Below are positions 28,996 through 38,847 of a stretch of 45,610 nucleotides of DNA, piece by piece (the first letter of the stretch is position 1; each line of letters begins with the position of its first letter). The stretch is from Candidatus Kapaibacterium sp. (GTDB lineage Bacteria; Bacteroidota; Ignavibacteria; Kapaibacteriales; UBA4661). The notes below the pieces were generated by a model. That model had not been told where the DNA came from, searched no databases, and saw only the letters and a list, made by a program, of their open reading frames with translations. The stretch lies in assembly GCA_025055035.1 (NCBI GenBank), contig JANWZB010000010.1, positions 1 to 45,610 on the forward strand, written 5' to 3'. Made by a program: the position numbers and the translations under genes.

Positions 28996-31900
28996 ATGCT
29001 TCGATACCTTCTACTACTGCTTGGTGCTCTGCTCACTTCTGGAAGCCCTCTTATTGCTCAAGCGACGTTTTACAGCCGTGCTACAGGTGCGTGGAGTGCT
29101 TTATCTTCGTGGTCACTGACCTCACATACTGGTGCTTCTGCTAGCGTGCTACCCGGTGCAACGGACACAGTTATTGTTGGTAGCGGACATACAATAACCC
29201 TTGATATCTCAGCTGCTGTAGCAAGTCTGCGTATTGTTCAAGGGACTGTACAGTATGATAACATTGCCGCACGCCAGCTTACTATTACAGGTCTGCTGCG
29301 CATCGAGAATGCAGGTGTATTCACCGTTCGTCCAGTAGGTTCTGGGCTTCCGAACACTCTGATTCTGCATGGTGATGTAGTCAATAACGGCGTTTGGACG
29401 ATGCGTCCTGTACCAAATAGCCCGTCATTTCGTACAGTAACTGCCTTTGTTGGTCTCGGATTGCAAAAAATTACAGGAAATCCGGTGCTTACCCGCCTTC
29501 ATCAAGTGTTGCTCAACAAGGCAAGCCGGGCTGCTGTTGTAGAATGTGCAATTTCAATTGGTGTCGGCATCCCCAATAACATAAGCTCGGCGCAGACGTT
29601 CGACTTTTTTACCTCTGTGTACGGTGCTGCTGGAGGGACGTGGCGACAGAGTGCAGGAACGCTAACGTTTGACGACGGTATTCCGCAATCTTCCGAGCAG
29701 CGCATTGAGACGCCCGGTGCATTGCATATCGTTGGTACAGCAACGATGATATTTGGTCAAAATGGTCTTGGTGCCTCGCTCATTTTGGATGGTGGAGAGC
29801 TTCTGTTCAATACTAGCAGCTCTATACCTTCCCAAATTGGCGTGGCAGTAGGCAATTCTCTGCTCTATACAGGGAGCGTTGATAGGAGTAGCTTTGTGCT
29901 CGAGCGTGGTATTGTGGAAGTTGCAGGGCGCTTTTCACGTAACAATGTAGGGAACATTATTGCGTACAGGCAGAGTGGCGGAACACTTATTCTTTGCAAG
30001 GCCGGGAGCCCGTCGATAGCATCGCGTGGTATGTTCGAGATAGTACATTCAGCATCAGAAATGATAATGTCGGGTGGTACAATTATCGTGCGCAATGCTA
30101 ACGCTTCAACGTCTATGACTCGCCCAGCAGAAGTATTTATTGGACTTGGTGCATCAGTCCAGATTTCAGGGGGAACGATGCAAGTATCGGACGACTACAG
30201 CCTTGCTAATCAACGCTTCGCGTGGGATACACCGTCATCGCTTGTGTGGAATAGGTGGGTTATTGGTAATCCGTCGGCAACACTTCACCCATTCAATGCA
30301 CTGCAAAATTTGCGCATAGGCGGAGATTTTGTGTGTCATGGAACATTCAATGGAACACAAACTCGTACGTTAGCTCCCATTCAATCTATACTGACACTTC
30401 AGGGAAATAATGCCCTGCAGCAGCTACTTTCGGGTGTTGGCAGGATTGTTGCGTATCATCTTGTAATGAACCGTCAGGGTATAGGCAACGGTGTTGTACA
30501 AGCGTTGCTTCCTATTATTGTGCGTGGAACGATAGACTTCCAAGAGGGCGGGAATTCTGCGTCGCAAATCTTTGAGCTAGGGTCAAATGGCGACGTTACG
30601 CTGATAAATACTGCTCCTAATGCTATTGTTGATGCGAGCGATACACGCTATTTTCTTACCCACACAATGGGAGGCTACATCTGGCGTGCACTTGCTGGAA
30701 GTGGAGAATACATCTTCCCTGTAGGTTCTGCGGGGAGCAGCGTGAAGCCTTCTGCTACGTATACGCCATTAGTGCTTAGCGTGAGCAATGCTTCAGGACA
30801 GTATGGTGTAAAGGTGTACACTGGTTCCAGCTCTGCGCAGCTGGGTGCTCATCTGCAGATACCAGCACAGATGACGAGCTATGTGCGACGTGTGTGGCAA
30901 TGCCAGAGTGAAGGAGTCAGTGGTGTGGCGCGCATTGTTCCTGTACTGTTGAACAGTTTCGACGATATTGCTGGTAGCCGAGCAATTCTGCGCCTTGCTC
31001 GCTACCGTCCGAGCGAGCATGTAAATGGTGGTACATGGTTCTATGCCGATACAGCATATGCTCTTCCGGCGATAGAATGGAGTGGGGATTGGTCTTATAT
31101 CGAAGCACAGAACCGTGTTTTCTACAGTCGGGCAAGCGGGTTATGGCGTGATGCTACTTCGTGGTCATTTGTTTCGCACACAGGTGCTGCTGTTCCAGCA
31201 GGGGTATTCCCTTCGCGCCTAACTGACTCAGTGATTATTGGGGGTGGAGTTGCAGGTGTGGGAAACCATAATATCACGTTGGATACATCGGTTGTTGTAG
31301 GTGCAACGCTTCTCGGCGTACAAGGGGCGTTAAATAGTGCGACAACAACAGGAACTCTTGTGTGCTTGGAAGAAAGCCGTCTCGGCGGAAGACGCTTTGT
31401 TCTGGGCGAGGGCTCAACACTGAAGATAGGTTCTGTGTTGGGTATTACGGCACTTCCTGCTGCTCAGGGCAATATTATCACAACACAAGAACGACGATTT
31501 GTAGCAAATGCAGTGTATGAGTATATCGGCATAAAAGAACAGGTACTAGGGACTGGTATTCCTCAGAGTGTAGCGGAATTGCATATGAGTAAGCCCCTAT
31601 CATCCGTGCTCCATGCTGAGCGTTCCCTAAATATCTGGCGACGGTTTGCTCTTTTCAGTGGCATTTGGGATGCACAAGAGTACACGTTCAGCGGTATAAC
31701 AACGGCACAGACAAGTGTGTTGCTGCTTGATTCTTTGGCAACGTTACGCATTGGCGGACAACAAGGGCTTGCTGATGCCTCAACGGGTACAGTACGAGGA
31801 TTTGATGCATATGTCTTACATGAACGCTCAACAATAGAATTATATGGAGAAGGAGCGCAAGTTATACATCCTCTTCCTCATAATGAGCCATTGGGTAATC

Positions 31901-32082
31901 TAATAGTGAGTGGTTCTGGTGTCAAGATAACATGGAAGCCTTGTGTAATTCGAGGTACGATGACGATACGTAGCGGTGCAACATGGGTGAACAATGCACA
32001 CGACAGTGGCATCCAGATTTGGGGGACACTGACAAACGCTGGAACTATCATGAATAATGGTGTGATAGAACTTGGAAAGTAG
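28996..32082 (+). CDS. Large secreted protein (about 1029 aa) with two copies of the FYSRA.G.W....SW...SHTGA...D.VIIG..H.ITLD module
   Basis: Signal peptide MLRYLLLLLGALLTSGSPLIAQA. Module near nt 29067 and again near 31120. Beta-helix-like segments (GGTLTNAG..NNG type at the end). No obvious T9SS CTD. Confidence 0.85.
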   Translation: MLRYLLLLLGALLTSGSPLIAQATFYSRATGAWSALSSWSLTSHTGASASVLPGATDTVIVGSGHTITLDISAAVASLRIVQGTVQYDNIAARQLTITGLLRIENAGVFTVRPVGSGLPNTLILHGDVVNNGVWTMRPVPNSPSFRTVTAFVGLGLQKITGNPVLTRLHQVLLNKASRAAVVECAISIGVGIPNNISSAQTFDFFTSVYGAAGGTWRQSAGTLTFDDGIPQSSEQRIETPGALHIVGTATMIFGQNGLGASLILDGGELLFNTSSSIPSQIGVAVGNSLLYTGSVDRSSFVLERGIVEVAGRFSRNNVGNIIAYRQSGGTLILCKAGSPSIASRGMFEIVHSASEMIMSGGTIIVRNANASTSMTRPAEVFIGLGASVQISGGTMQVSDDYSLANQRFAWDTPSSLVWNRWVIGNPSATLHPFNALQNLRIGGDFVCHGTFNGTQTRTLAPIQSILTLQGNNALQQLLSGVGRIVAYHLVMNRQGIGNGVVQALLPIIVRGTIDFQEGGNSASQIFELGSNGDVTLINTAPNAIVDASDTRYFLTHTMGGYIWRALAGSGEYIFPVGSAGSSVKPSATYTPLVLSVSNASGQYGVKVYTGSSSAQLGAHLQIPAQMTSYVRRVWQCQSEGVSGVARIVPVLLNSFDDIAGSRAILRLARYRPSEHVNGGTWFYADTAYALPAIEWSGDWSYIEAQNRVFYSRASGLWRDATSWSFVSHTGAAVPAGVFPSRLTDSVIIGGGVAGVGNHNITLDTSVVVGATLLGVQGALNSATTTGTLVCLEESRLGGRRFVLGEGSTLKIGSVLGITALPAAQGNIITTQERRFVANAVYEYIGIKEQVLGTGIPQSVAELHMSKPLSSVLHAERSLNIWRRFALFSGIWDAQEYTFSGITTAQTSVLLLDSLATLRIGGQQGLADASTGTVRGFDAYVLHERSTIELYGEGAQVIHPLPHNEPLGNLIVSGSGVKITWKPCVIRGTMTIRSGATWVNNAHDSGIQIWGTLTNAGTIMNNGVIELGK

Positions 32083-32232
32083 CTATCGGAATGCGAGGCT
32101 AGAAAATACTACAGTTGTGTGTAACTTTTTATTGTTTGTGGTGTTATTATCTATCAATACGATACAGCTATACAGCAAAGCAAGCGTCGTTTCTTAGCTC
32201 GTTTTTTAGCTTGGGCATTTATCATTAAATAT

Positions 32233-32808
32233 ATGGTTACTACTGCAAGAGAAGACCTTCATGAGATGACAGATGAAGAGCTCTTTGCACTTGTTCGAGA
32301 GAAAGCGCATGAGCAAGCCTTTCGGGTTTTGTATCGACGGTATGATAGACGTGTTTTTGCATATTGCTTGCGAGCAATGAAAACACGAGAAGCAGCAGAA
32401 GATATTTTTCAAACTGTGATGACACTGGTATTTGAAAGGCGTGGATCATTTTCTGGCGGAAGCTTTGTCGCATGGCTCTTTACTATTACACGAAATCAAA
32501 TTCTCAATGCTAAGCATAGACAGCGCTTAACCGTTGATATTGATATGGCATCCACACAGAGTGATGCAAGCGATTCTACAGGTCGTGACGTTGTACTCGA
32601 GGATGCTCTCAAAAAGGCAATCGCAAGCCTTCCCGAAGAATTTCGAGAGCCGCTAGAGCTTAAACACTTTGATGGCTTTCAGTATGAAGAAATTGCTGAA
32701 ATGCTGAAAATTTCTCTTTCTCTGGCGAAGGTTCGAGTATTTCGGGCAAAGAAAATGCTGTATGAATCACTGAAACCGTATTTGAGCGACATTCAGCCAG
32801 CGATCTGA
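32233..32808 (+). CDS. ECF-type RNA polymerase sigma factor
   Basis: AFRVLYRRYDRRVFAYCLRAMKTREAAEDIFQTVMTLVFERRGSF...FVAWLFTITRNQILNAKH (region 2). LPEEFREPLELKHFDGFQYEEIAEMLKISLSLAKVRVFRAKKML (region 4). Confidence 0.95.
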   Translation: MVTTAREDLHEMTDEELFALVREKAHEQAFRVLYRRYDRRVFAYCLRAMKTREAAEDIFQTVMTLVFERRGSFSGGSFVAWLFTITRNQILNAKHRQRLTVDIDMASTQSDASDSTGRDVVLEDALKKAIASLPEEFREPLELKHFDGFQYEEIAEMLKISLSLAKVRVFRAKKMLYESLKPYLSDIQPAI

Positions 32809-32892
32809 CACTTAAGCAACTCGGCACTTGTATGCGTCGCAGCGTAGTTATGCGAGCAGGACACATAGGCGCTATATTTTCAATCATATCCA

Positions 32893-33984
32893 GTGGATAC
32901 ACGTATGAGCAAGGAAGAACTTCTGGAACTGTATCTTAACGGTTCGCTCTCGGAGGTAGAGCGAAAGGATATTGAACGTGCTATGCAACTTTCACCTCTT
33001 TTGGCTCAAGAAATCTCCGAGCTTCAGACGATTCAGGATATGCTTTCAGTCCTGCCCAACGACAACGATGAACGTACTATTGCATTTTTACGCATAGTAG
33101 AGGATAATCTTGCACAGGCTATCGTTACAGTGGGGGCTGCTACTACTGCTGCTGCAATTGCTACGACACAAACAGGTACGAGTGTTGGTGTGACTGGAGC
33201 AAGTGGTACTGCTGGAAACAGCATCGCTACATGGCTGCAGTCGATTGTGAGCGGTGCGCTTTCTTCAGCAAAAGGAATTATTCTCACTATAGGTGTGGGT
33301 GCTGTGGTTGGTGGTGCTGCAATAGCTACATACATTCACACCACCACATCACGCAATGAACAAAGTGCCTATGAACGGCAACAAGCACCACCCAATGCTT
33401 CTACACGTAAAAGAGATGATGTAGCACTGCCAGATGCAGCATCGATACAACGCTCATCTCCATCACATGCAGCAAGCACAGCAGCCGGCACTCGGCAGTC
33501 GAGCGCAGCATCTCGTCCTGTAGCAGATGCACGTGCTGAAGGACGTACTTCTGCTACGGGCGATGATCAGTCTGCAGTGAGACCTCGCTCGCGCGAATAT
33601 ACTGCACGCATTAGTAGCAGCGCTTACGCACGGTATGAAGCTGCAGTTCTTGAGTACAAGAAACAGCTTCAAGAAAAAGAAGCATCCAATGATGTTCTTG
33701 GGGTTGCATTTGTTAGTAAGTCATTGGGTGTACTCCTGCGACAAATGGGGCGAACGCAAGAAAGTCGAAGATATCTAACAATAACACTGCAAATAGCCCA
33801 GCAGCACAATTTGCGTGAACTAGAGGGTGAAGCACAAGCGGAACTGGCTCTACTTGATGCGCATGAAGGGAACAAGGAACGCTCTATAGAAGGTATGCGT
33901 AGCGCAATAGTCATACTCAACACAGTAAAAAGCATGAGTGCTAGCCGCTGGCAGAAGGAACTTGATAGATTGCTAAAACAATAA
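32893..33984 (+). CDS. Putative membrane anti-sigma factor with C-terminal TPR-like region (start 32893 GTG or 32905 ATG)
   Basis: Directly downstream of the ECF sigma. N-terminal LLELYLNGSLSEVERKDIERAMQLSPLLAQEISELQTIQDML is anti-sigma/zinc-finger-less like. Central hydrophobic GIILTIGVGAVVGGAAIATYI. C-terminal helical repeats. Confidence 0.7.
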   Translation: MDTRMSKEELLELYLNGSLSEVERKDIERAMQLSPLLAQEISELQTIQDMLSVLPNDNDERTIAFLRIVEDNLAQAIVTVGAATTAAAIATTQTGTSVGVTGASGTAGNSIATWLQSIVSGALSSAKGIILTIGVGAVVGGAAIATYIHTTTSRNEQSAYERQQAPPNASTRKRDDVALPDAASIQRSSPSHAASTAAGTRQSSAASRPVADARAEGRTSATGDDQSAVRPRSREYTARISSSAYARYEAAVLEYKKQLQEKEASNDVLGVAFVSKSLGVLLRQMGRTQESRRYLTITLQIAQQHNLRELEGEAQAELALLDAHEGNKERSIEGMRSAIVILNTVKSMSASRWQKELDRLLKQ

Positions 33985-34046
33985 GCAAGTCCTACAAAGA
34001 AGCCGAAAGTCATAAGATACGCGCTACATGTGCAGGTACGCCTGGG

Positions 34047-34100
34047 ATGGCGAAGGCATTATTATTCCAACATGTCAATGTGCCTTCGCCATTCGTTTTT
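34047..34100 (+). terminator. Rho-independent terminator after the sigma/anti-sigma pair
   Basis: ATGGCGAAGGCA...TGCCTTCGCCAT 12-bp perfect stem followed by TTTTTT. Confidence 0.85.
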
Positions 34101-34240
34101 TATTAAACGTAGAAATTTAGGTATAGCTAAAAAGTATTTTTAATATATGCTAAAGATGTGTATATTTGACTGCACGGCAAGTAGTTTATATGTAGTAGTT
34201 TATATGTGCTATGTACTGACTATTTTCTGCTGCCCCAATC

Positions 34241-36589
34241 ATGTTCAGAATATGGCACATAGCGAGTCTTTGTGCGAATATCATACTAGCAATATGTACT
34301 CCGTTTGTTGCGACGGGTCAGCACGATGAGTGCCGTCGATGTGGTGCACTTGAAGGGAAGCTTGTATCGATGCAGGGTGAGCCAATAGGATTTGCGACGG
34401 TGCGGCTTCTTGGGACAAAGCTTAGTGCACGGACTGATGCTCATGGACATTTTGGTATTCGCACTATCCCCGAAGGAGAATACACTCTTGAGGCGCAGCG
34501 ACTAGGATTTTTGCCATTGCGGCAGCGTGTTGTTATTGCGGCAGGACAAGTGTATATGCATACGTGGGTGATGAAGGAACGCCATCATGCAACGGAGCAG
34601 CTTGTTGTTACTGGGACGTTGCGTGAAACGCTTATTTCCGAATCTCCGGTGCTAGTCGAATCTTATACATCGAACTTTCTTAAGAAGAATCCCTCGGTTT
34701 GCTTGCTTGATGCTATGCAAGCCGTCAATGGAGTACGATCACAGGTGAACTGTAACGTGTGTGGCACGGGAGACATCCGCATACATGGTCTTCCGGGAGC
34801 ATATAGCATGGTAACGATTGATGGAATGCCGATTGTCAGCGGTCTAGCGACAGTGTACGGATTACAAGGAATTCCAAGTGCTATGATTGAGCGTATAGAG
34901 ATTGTCAAAGGACCATCGTCGGTGCTCTACGGTTCCGAAGCGATCGCTGGTGTCATCAACGTTATTACGAAGACTCCGGAACGCTCCGCACGGTATGCAT
35001 GGGATGTATTTTCAACATCATGGTTAGAGCATAGCATTGATGCAAGTGCGAAAATACCAATATATTCTGCCGAAGTTGCACAAGAGCGTGTGCGCCCTAT
35101 AGCAACGGGTATCGTTAATGTGAATTATTTTCACTTCGACAATCGTGTGGATAAGAATCATGATGGATTAATGGATATGCCATTGCAACAAAGAATCTCT
35201 GCGTTTACAAAATGGTCGTTTGCTAGAGAAGACAAAGGTGAGGCATCATGTGCTCTGCGGTATATTGCCGAAGACCGCTTGGGGGGTGAGCTACGCTGGA
35301 CGCCAGAGTTTCGCGGTAGTGATAGTGTGTATGGAGAGTCTATCGCGACAAACCGTCTAGAGGTGCTTGGAGCATATCAGCTTCCAATACCTCACGAGCA
35401 TGTTGTGCTACGTGGCTCGTTCAACTATCATCATCAGAACTCGTACTACGGAACGATGTTCTATCAAGCTACACAGTATATTGGATTTGCTCAGATAACA
35501 TGGGACAAACAATTCTGGAAGAATCATCATATTCTTGTCGGTGCAGCAACACGCTATACATGGTATCAGGATAATACCCCAGTAACCCGTGATATGCAGG
35601 GGCAGCTACAGCCACAGCAAATATTGTTGCCCGGCATCTTTGTACAGGATGAAATTGCGTTGCATCGCGACCATACACTTCTTCTTAGTGCCCGCTATGA
35701 CTATAGTACTGTGCATGGCAGTATTATTACGCCGCGTGTGAACTATAAATGGCAAGTATCAGGGTCGGACGTTGTTAGGCTATCGGGTGGTAAAGGGTTT
35801 CGTGTAGTGAATCTCTTCGCCGAAGAGCATGCAGCCCTGACAGGCGCGCGCCAAATTGTTGTAGAAGAGCAATTACGTCCAGAAGAGTCATGGAATTTTC
35901 TTCTGCAGTATAGCATGACGCTAGAAACTGAGCTGTACAAGGCATCTATCGATGCGACAGCGTTTTATACGCACTTTAGCAATAAGATTGTCCCTGACTA
36001 TGACACCGATCCTGAGAAAATTCTGTACAAGAATCTTCGTGGATATGCTGTTTCTCAAGGTATATCAGTTAATGCTTCGTTGGACATTCTACCTCTGCCG
36101 CTCACGGCGCGAATAGGGTGTACGGTAATGGACGTGTTCGATGTGCAAGATGGCAAGAGAACATGGCAAATTCTAACTGAACGCTGGTCTGGAGTATTCT
36201 CGTTGAGTTATACGATACGTGAATGGGGTGTTACTCTTGATTATACAGGCTCGGTGGTGGGACCGATGCGACTACCTGTTTTCCCTCACGACCCACGCCC
36301 ACCTTATTCTCCTGTGTATAGTCTACAGAATATTCAGGTAACAAAGAAATTCGAAGACGAAACAGAGGGTATCTTTGCTGGTCAGCCGCTTGAACTCTAT
36401 GGGGGTATTAAAAATCTTCTCAACTATACACCGCCAGCAAATGCTATTATGCGAGCATTTGACCCCTTTGATAAGTATGTTCACGATCCCATCAATAATC
36501 CGCATGGTTTTACGTTCGATCCCACGTATGCATATGCACCATTTCAGGGAATTCGCGCGTTTGTGGGAATGCGCTGGCATCTAGAATAG
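34241..36589 (+). CDS. TonB-dependent outer-membrane receptor with N-terminal carboxypeptidase-regulatory-like domain
   Basis: GKLVSMQGEPIGFATVRLLGTKLSARTDAHGHFGIRTIPEGEYTLEAQRLGF (CarboxypepD_reg). Plug: VNCNVCGTGDIRIHGLPGAYSMVTIDGMPIVSGL...IERIEIVKGPSSVLYGSEAIAGVINVITK. C-terminal beta-barrel ending in W-H-L-E. Confidence 0.95.
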   Translation: MFRIWHIASLCANIILAICTPFVATGQHDECRRCGALEGKLVSMQGEPIGFATVRLLGTKLSARTDAHGHFGIRTIPEGEYTLEAQRLGFLPLRQRVVIAAGQVYMHTWVMKERHHATEQLVVTGTLRETLISESPVLVESYTSNFLKKNPSVCLLDAMQAVNGVRSQVNCNVCGTGDIRIHGLPGAYSMVTIDGMPIVSGLATVYGLQGIPSAMIERIEIVKGPSSVLYGSEAIAGVINVITKTPERSARYAWDVFSTSWLEHSIDASAKIPIYSAEVAQERVRPIATGIVNVNYFHFDNRVDKNHDGLMDMPLQQRISAFTKWSFAREDKGEASCALRYIAEDRLGGELRWTPEFRGSDSVYGESIATNRLEVLGAYQLPIPHEHVVLRGSFNYHHQNSYYGTMFYQATQYIGFAQITWDKQFWKNHHILVGAATRYTWYQDNTPVTRDMQGQLQPQQILLPGIFVQDEIALHRDHTLLLSARYDYSTVHGSIITPRVNYKWQVSGSDVVRLSGGKGFRVVNLFAEEHAALTGARQIVVEEQLRPEESWNFLLQYSMTLETELYKASIDATAFYTHFSNKIVPDYDTDPEKILYKNLRGYAVSQGISVNASLDILPLPLTARIGCTVMDVFDVQDGKRTWQILTERWSGVFSLSYTIREWGVTLDYTGSVVGPMRLPVFPHDPRPPYSPVYSLQNIQVTKKFEDETEGIFAGQPLELYGGIKNLLNYTPPANAIMRAFDPFDKYVHDPINNPHGFTFDPTYAYAPFQGIRAFVGMRWHLE

Positions 36590-36618
36590 GAGCGCTACTA
36601 AGTGGGAAGAACGTAGCA

Positions 36619-37761
36619 TTATCCGCCCTGAAGCTTTTTCGTAAGGCGCTGTTTGACAAAAAGCTCGGTTATTGCGTTGAGAGTAAATGAAATGATAAAG
36701 AGCAGCACACCAAGAAAAAACAGCATGCTGTAGTGTGCCGAACCCCAGATAACTTCTCCCATTTCTGAGCCGATAGTTGCTGAGAATGTGCGGACTGGGT
36801 CGCCAAGTGATGCAGAAACCATAGCCGCATTGCCACTTGCCATCAGAGCTATCATAGTTTCTCCGAAAGCTCGCCCTATACCAAGAAGCACTGCTGCAAA
36901 TACACCCGGGAATGCTGCCGGCAGCATAACTCTATAGGCACTTTCCCACTGTGTTGCCCCCATAGCCAACGATGCCTCCAGAAGAGACTTCGGTACTGCC
37001 GAGAGAGCATCTTCGGTAATAGTGAATACAATCGGGATAACTGCGATTGCAAGACCAATCCCTCCTACAAGTGCATTCAGGCGAAAGTCCAGACCAAAAA
37101 GTTTCTGTACTGCTGAGCCGACGTATAACAAGCAGAAGAACCCAATAACCACCGACGGAAATCCTGCAAGAATTTCAATCATAGGCTTAATGATTTCTTG
37201 CAACCAGCGCGGAGCAAAGAAGACCGAATACAGAGCAGAAAGGATGCCAAGCGGTGCACCAATCATAATAGCTACAAATGTTGTCTTGGCTGTGCCGATG
37301 ATAAGAGGAATGATGCCAAATTTAGGGCTTGTAGAAATAGGCTGCCATACTGTGCCGAGAATATTGGCAAGGCTGATAGTTCCGTTGTCTGGGTCGAGAG
37401 ATGTAAGAGCATGTGAAGAAGAATTCTTCGTTGGTGGCGAGATATCAGGGTTATAGACCTCAGGATAAAACTCTTCTGGAGCTTGTTCCTCATTGAGCAG
37501 GACATCTGGGTTGTATACCTCTGGTTTAAGATCTGTGGTATTGAGATCGGCAGTATGACTTGACGCGGATGCCTGAGAGAATACACTGGTGAGCAGAGGT
37601 AGAGCTTCACGGACAACAAACAAAAGAATCAGAAAAATCAATACAACAGCTACACTGCCAACAGCCATGATAATCCGTTCGATGATGTCTTCAGCAAGAG
37701 TGCTCTTTGTGCGAAGAAAAGAATGCTGCTGAGGCAGAGAAGTTGTGCTATGCTGTTCCAT
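36619..37761 (-). CDS. pstC: Phosphate ABC transporter permease PstC
   Basis: FGIIPLIIGTAKTTFVAIMIGAPLGILSALY, PMIEILAGFPSVVIGFFCL, SLLEASLAMGATQWESAYRVMLPAAFPGVFAAVLLGIGRAFGETMIALM. Confidence 0.95.
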   Translation of the reverse strand: MEQHSTTSLPQQHSFLRTKSTLAEDIIERIIMAVGSVAVVLIFLILLFVVREALPLLTSVFSQASASSHTADLNTTDLKPEVYNPDVLLNEEQAPEEFYPEVYNPDISPPTKNSSSHALTSLDPDNGTISLANILGTVWQPISTSPKFGIIPLIIGTAKTTFVAIMIGAPLGILSALYSVFFAPRWLQEIIKPMIEILAGFPSVVIGFFCLLYVGSAVQKLFGLDFRLNALVGGIGLAIAVIPIVFTITEDALSAVPKSLLEASLAMGATQWESAYRVMLPAAFPGVFAAVLLGIGRAFGETMIALMASGNAAMVSASLGDPVRTFSATIGSEMGEVIWGSAHYSMLFFLGVLLFIISFTLNAITELFVKQRLTKKLQGG

Positions 37762-37800
37762 AAAGCGATGCAGGAGGCAGAATAAGTGAATTTGTATGCT

Positions 37801-38673
37801 TTAAAAAGTTTTTGTTGGCAAATATCCAACTTCCTTGACAACAGATTGCCCTTCTTTGCTAAGAACCCAGTCGATGAATTGCTTGGTATAGCCATGAGGG
37901 CGTTCTTTCATGTAGAAATACAGGAGACGCGAGACGGGATAAGTTCCATTCAGAATGTTTTCTTCAGTCGGCAAGACGTAGCGACTATACTCATTAAATG
38001 CTAGCGCTGCAGGCTTTACGCCGCTGGCATAGGCTATGCCACCAAAGCCAATAGCATTGGGGTCTTTTGCAACAGCATTCACAAGCGCGCCAGTACCGAC
38101 CATGTGCTGTGTGTGAGGCGCAAAGTCTTGCTTTTGGAGAACGTGCTCCTTAAAGAACTCATATGTACCAGAATTATTCTCGCGGCTGTACAGGACAATT
38201 TTTGCATCATTGCCGCCAAGTTCTTTCCAGTTAGTGATTTCCCCTGTAAAGATGCGTTTGACCTGACCAACAGTAAGATTTTGAACGGGATTTGCTGCAT
38301 TTAAATATACCGCAATGCCATCACGGGCAACGCGGATTTCCAAGCCGTTATATTGATACTTCTCGCGCAGCTGCTTAACCTCATTTGGCTTAATTGGACG
38401 GGACGATGAGCATATGTCTGTTGTTCCGTTAATAAGTGCAGAAATTCCTGTCCCAGAGCCACCACCAGTTACCTGGAACTGTACTTTGGTTTTATCTGGG
38501 AACATCTCTGTCCAGCGCTGGACAAGGATTACCATTGTATCAGAGCCTTTGATTGTAATAATTGGTTTTGGTTTGCTTTGCTGAGCGTACGCCGCGCTCG
38601 TCGTCAAAAGTAGAAGCAATAGAAATCGTATCAGCATATAGTATCTTACCGAAGATACTGCCATGGTTTGCAT
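37801..38673 (-). CDS. pstS: Phosphate ABC transporter substrate-binding protein PstS
   Basis: Signal peptide. ITIKGSDTMVILVQRWTEMF, VTGGGSGTGISALINGTTDICSSSRPIKPNEV, FTGEITNWKELGGNDAKIVLYSRENNSGTYEFFKEHVL. Confidence 0.93.
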   Translation of the reverse strand: MQTMAVSSVRYYMLIRFLLLLLLTTSAAYAQQSKPKPIITIKGSDTMVILVQRWTEMFPDKTKVQFQVTGGGSGTGISALINGTTDICSSSRPIKPNEVKQLREKYQYNGLEIRVARDGIAVYLNAANPVQNLTVGQVKRIFTGEITNWKELGGNDAKIVLYSRENNSGTYEFFKEHVLQKQDFAPHTQHMVGTGALVNAVAKDPNAIGFGGIAYASGVKPAALAFNEYSRYVLPTEENILNGTYPVSRLLYFYMKERPHGYTKQFIDWVLSKEGQSVVKEVGYLPTKTF

Positions 38674-38778
38674 TCAAAACAGGTGAAGTGTGATAATGTG
38701 CAGAAAACTAGGTTTCTAATTTATCACTTTTCGTTATCTGTTAGAGTGCGCTAGTGTGTTACGTTTTGATAACATGCT

Positions 38779-38816
38779 TGAAAAAATATAGCCCACAGGT
38801 ACTAGAGCTGTGGGCT
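38779..38816 (-). terminator. Terminator for the nuoJ-nuoK transcript (minus strand)
   Basis: AGCCCACAG...CTGTGGGCT 9-bp stem (38790-38798 / 38808-38816), followed on the minus strand by ATATTTTTTC. Confidence 0.8.
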
Positions 38817-38847
38817 GCCAAGCATAGTGCACGTATGAGTAATAGTA

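Noticed and set aside
34161-34168. TATATTTG resembling a Bacteroidota -7 element upstream of the TonB receptor
   Set aside because: The -33 region is only a T-run. Suggestive but not supportable without a mapped TSS.
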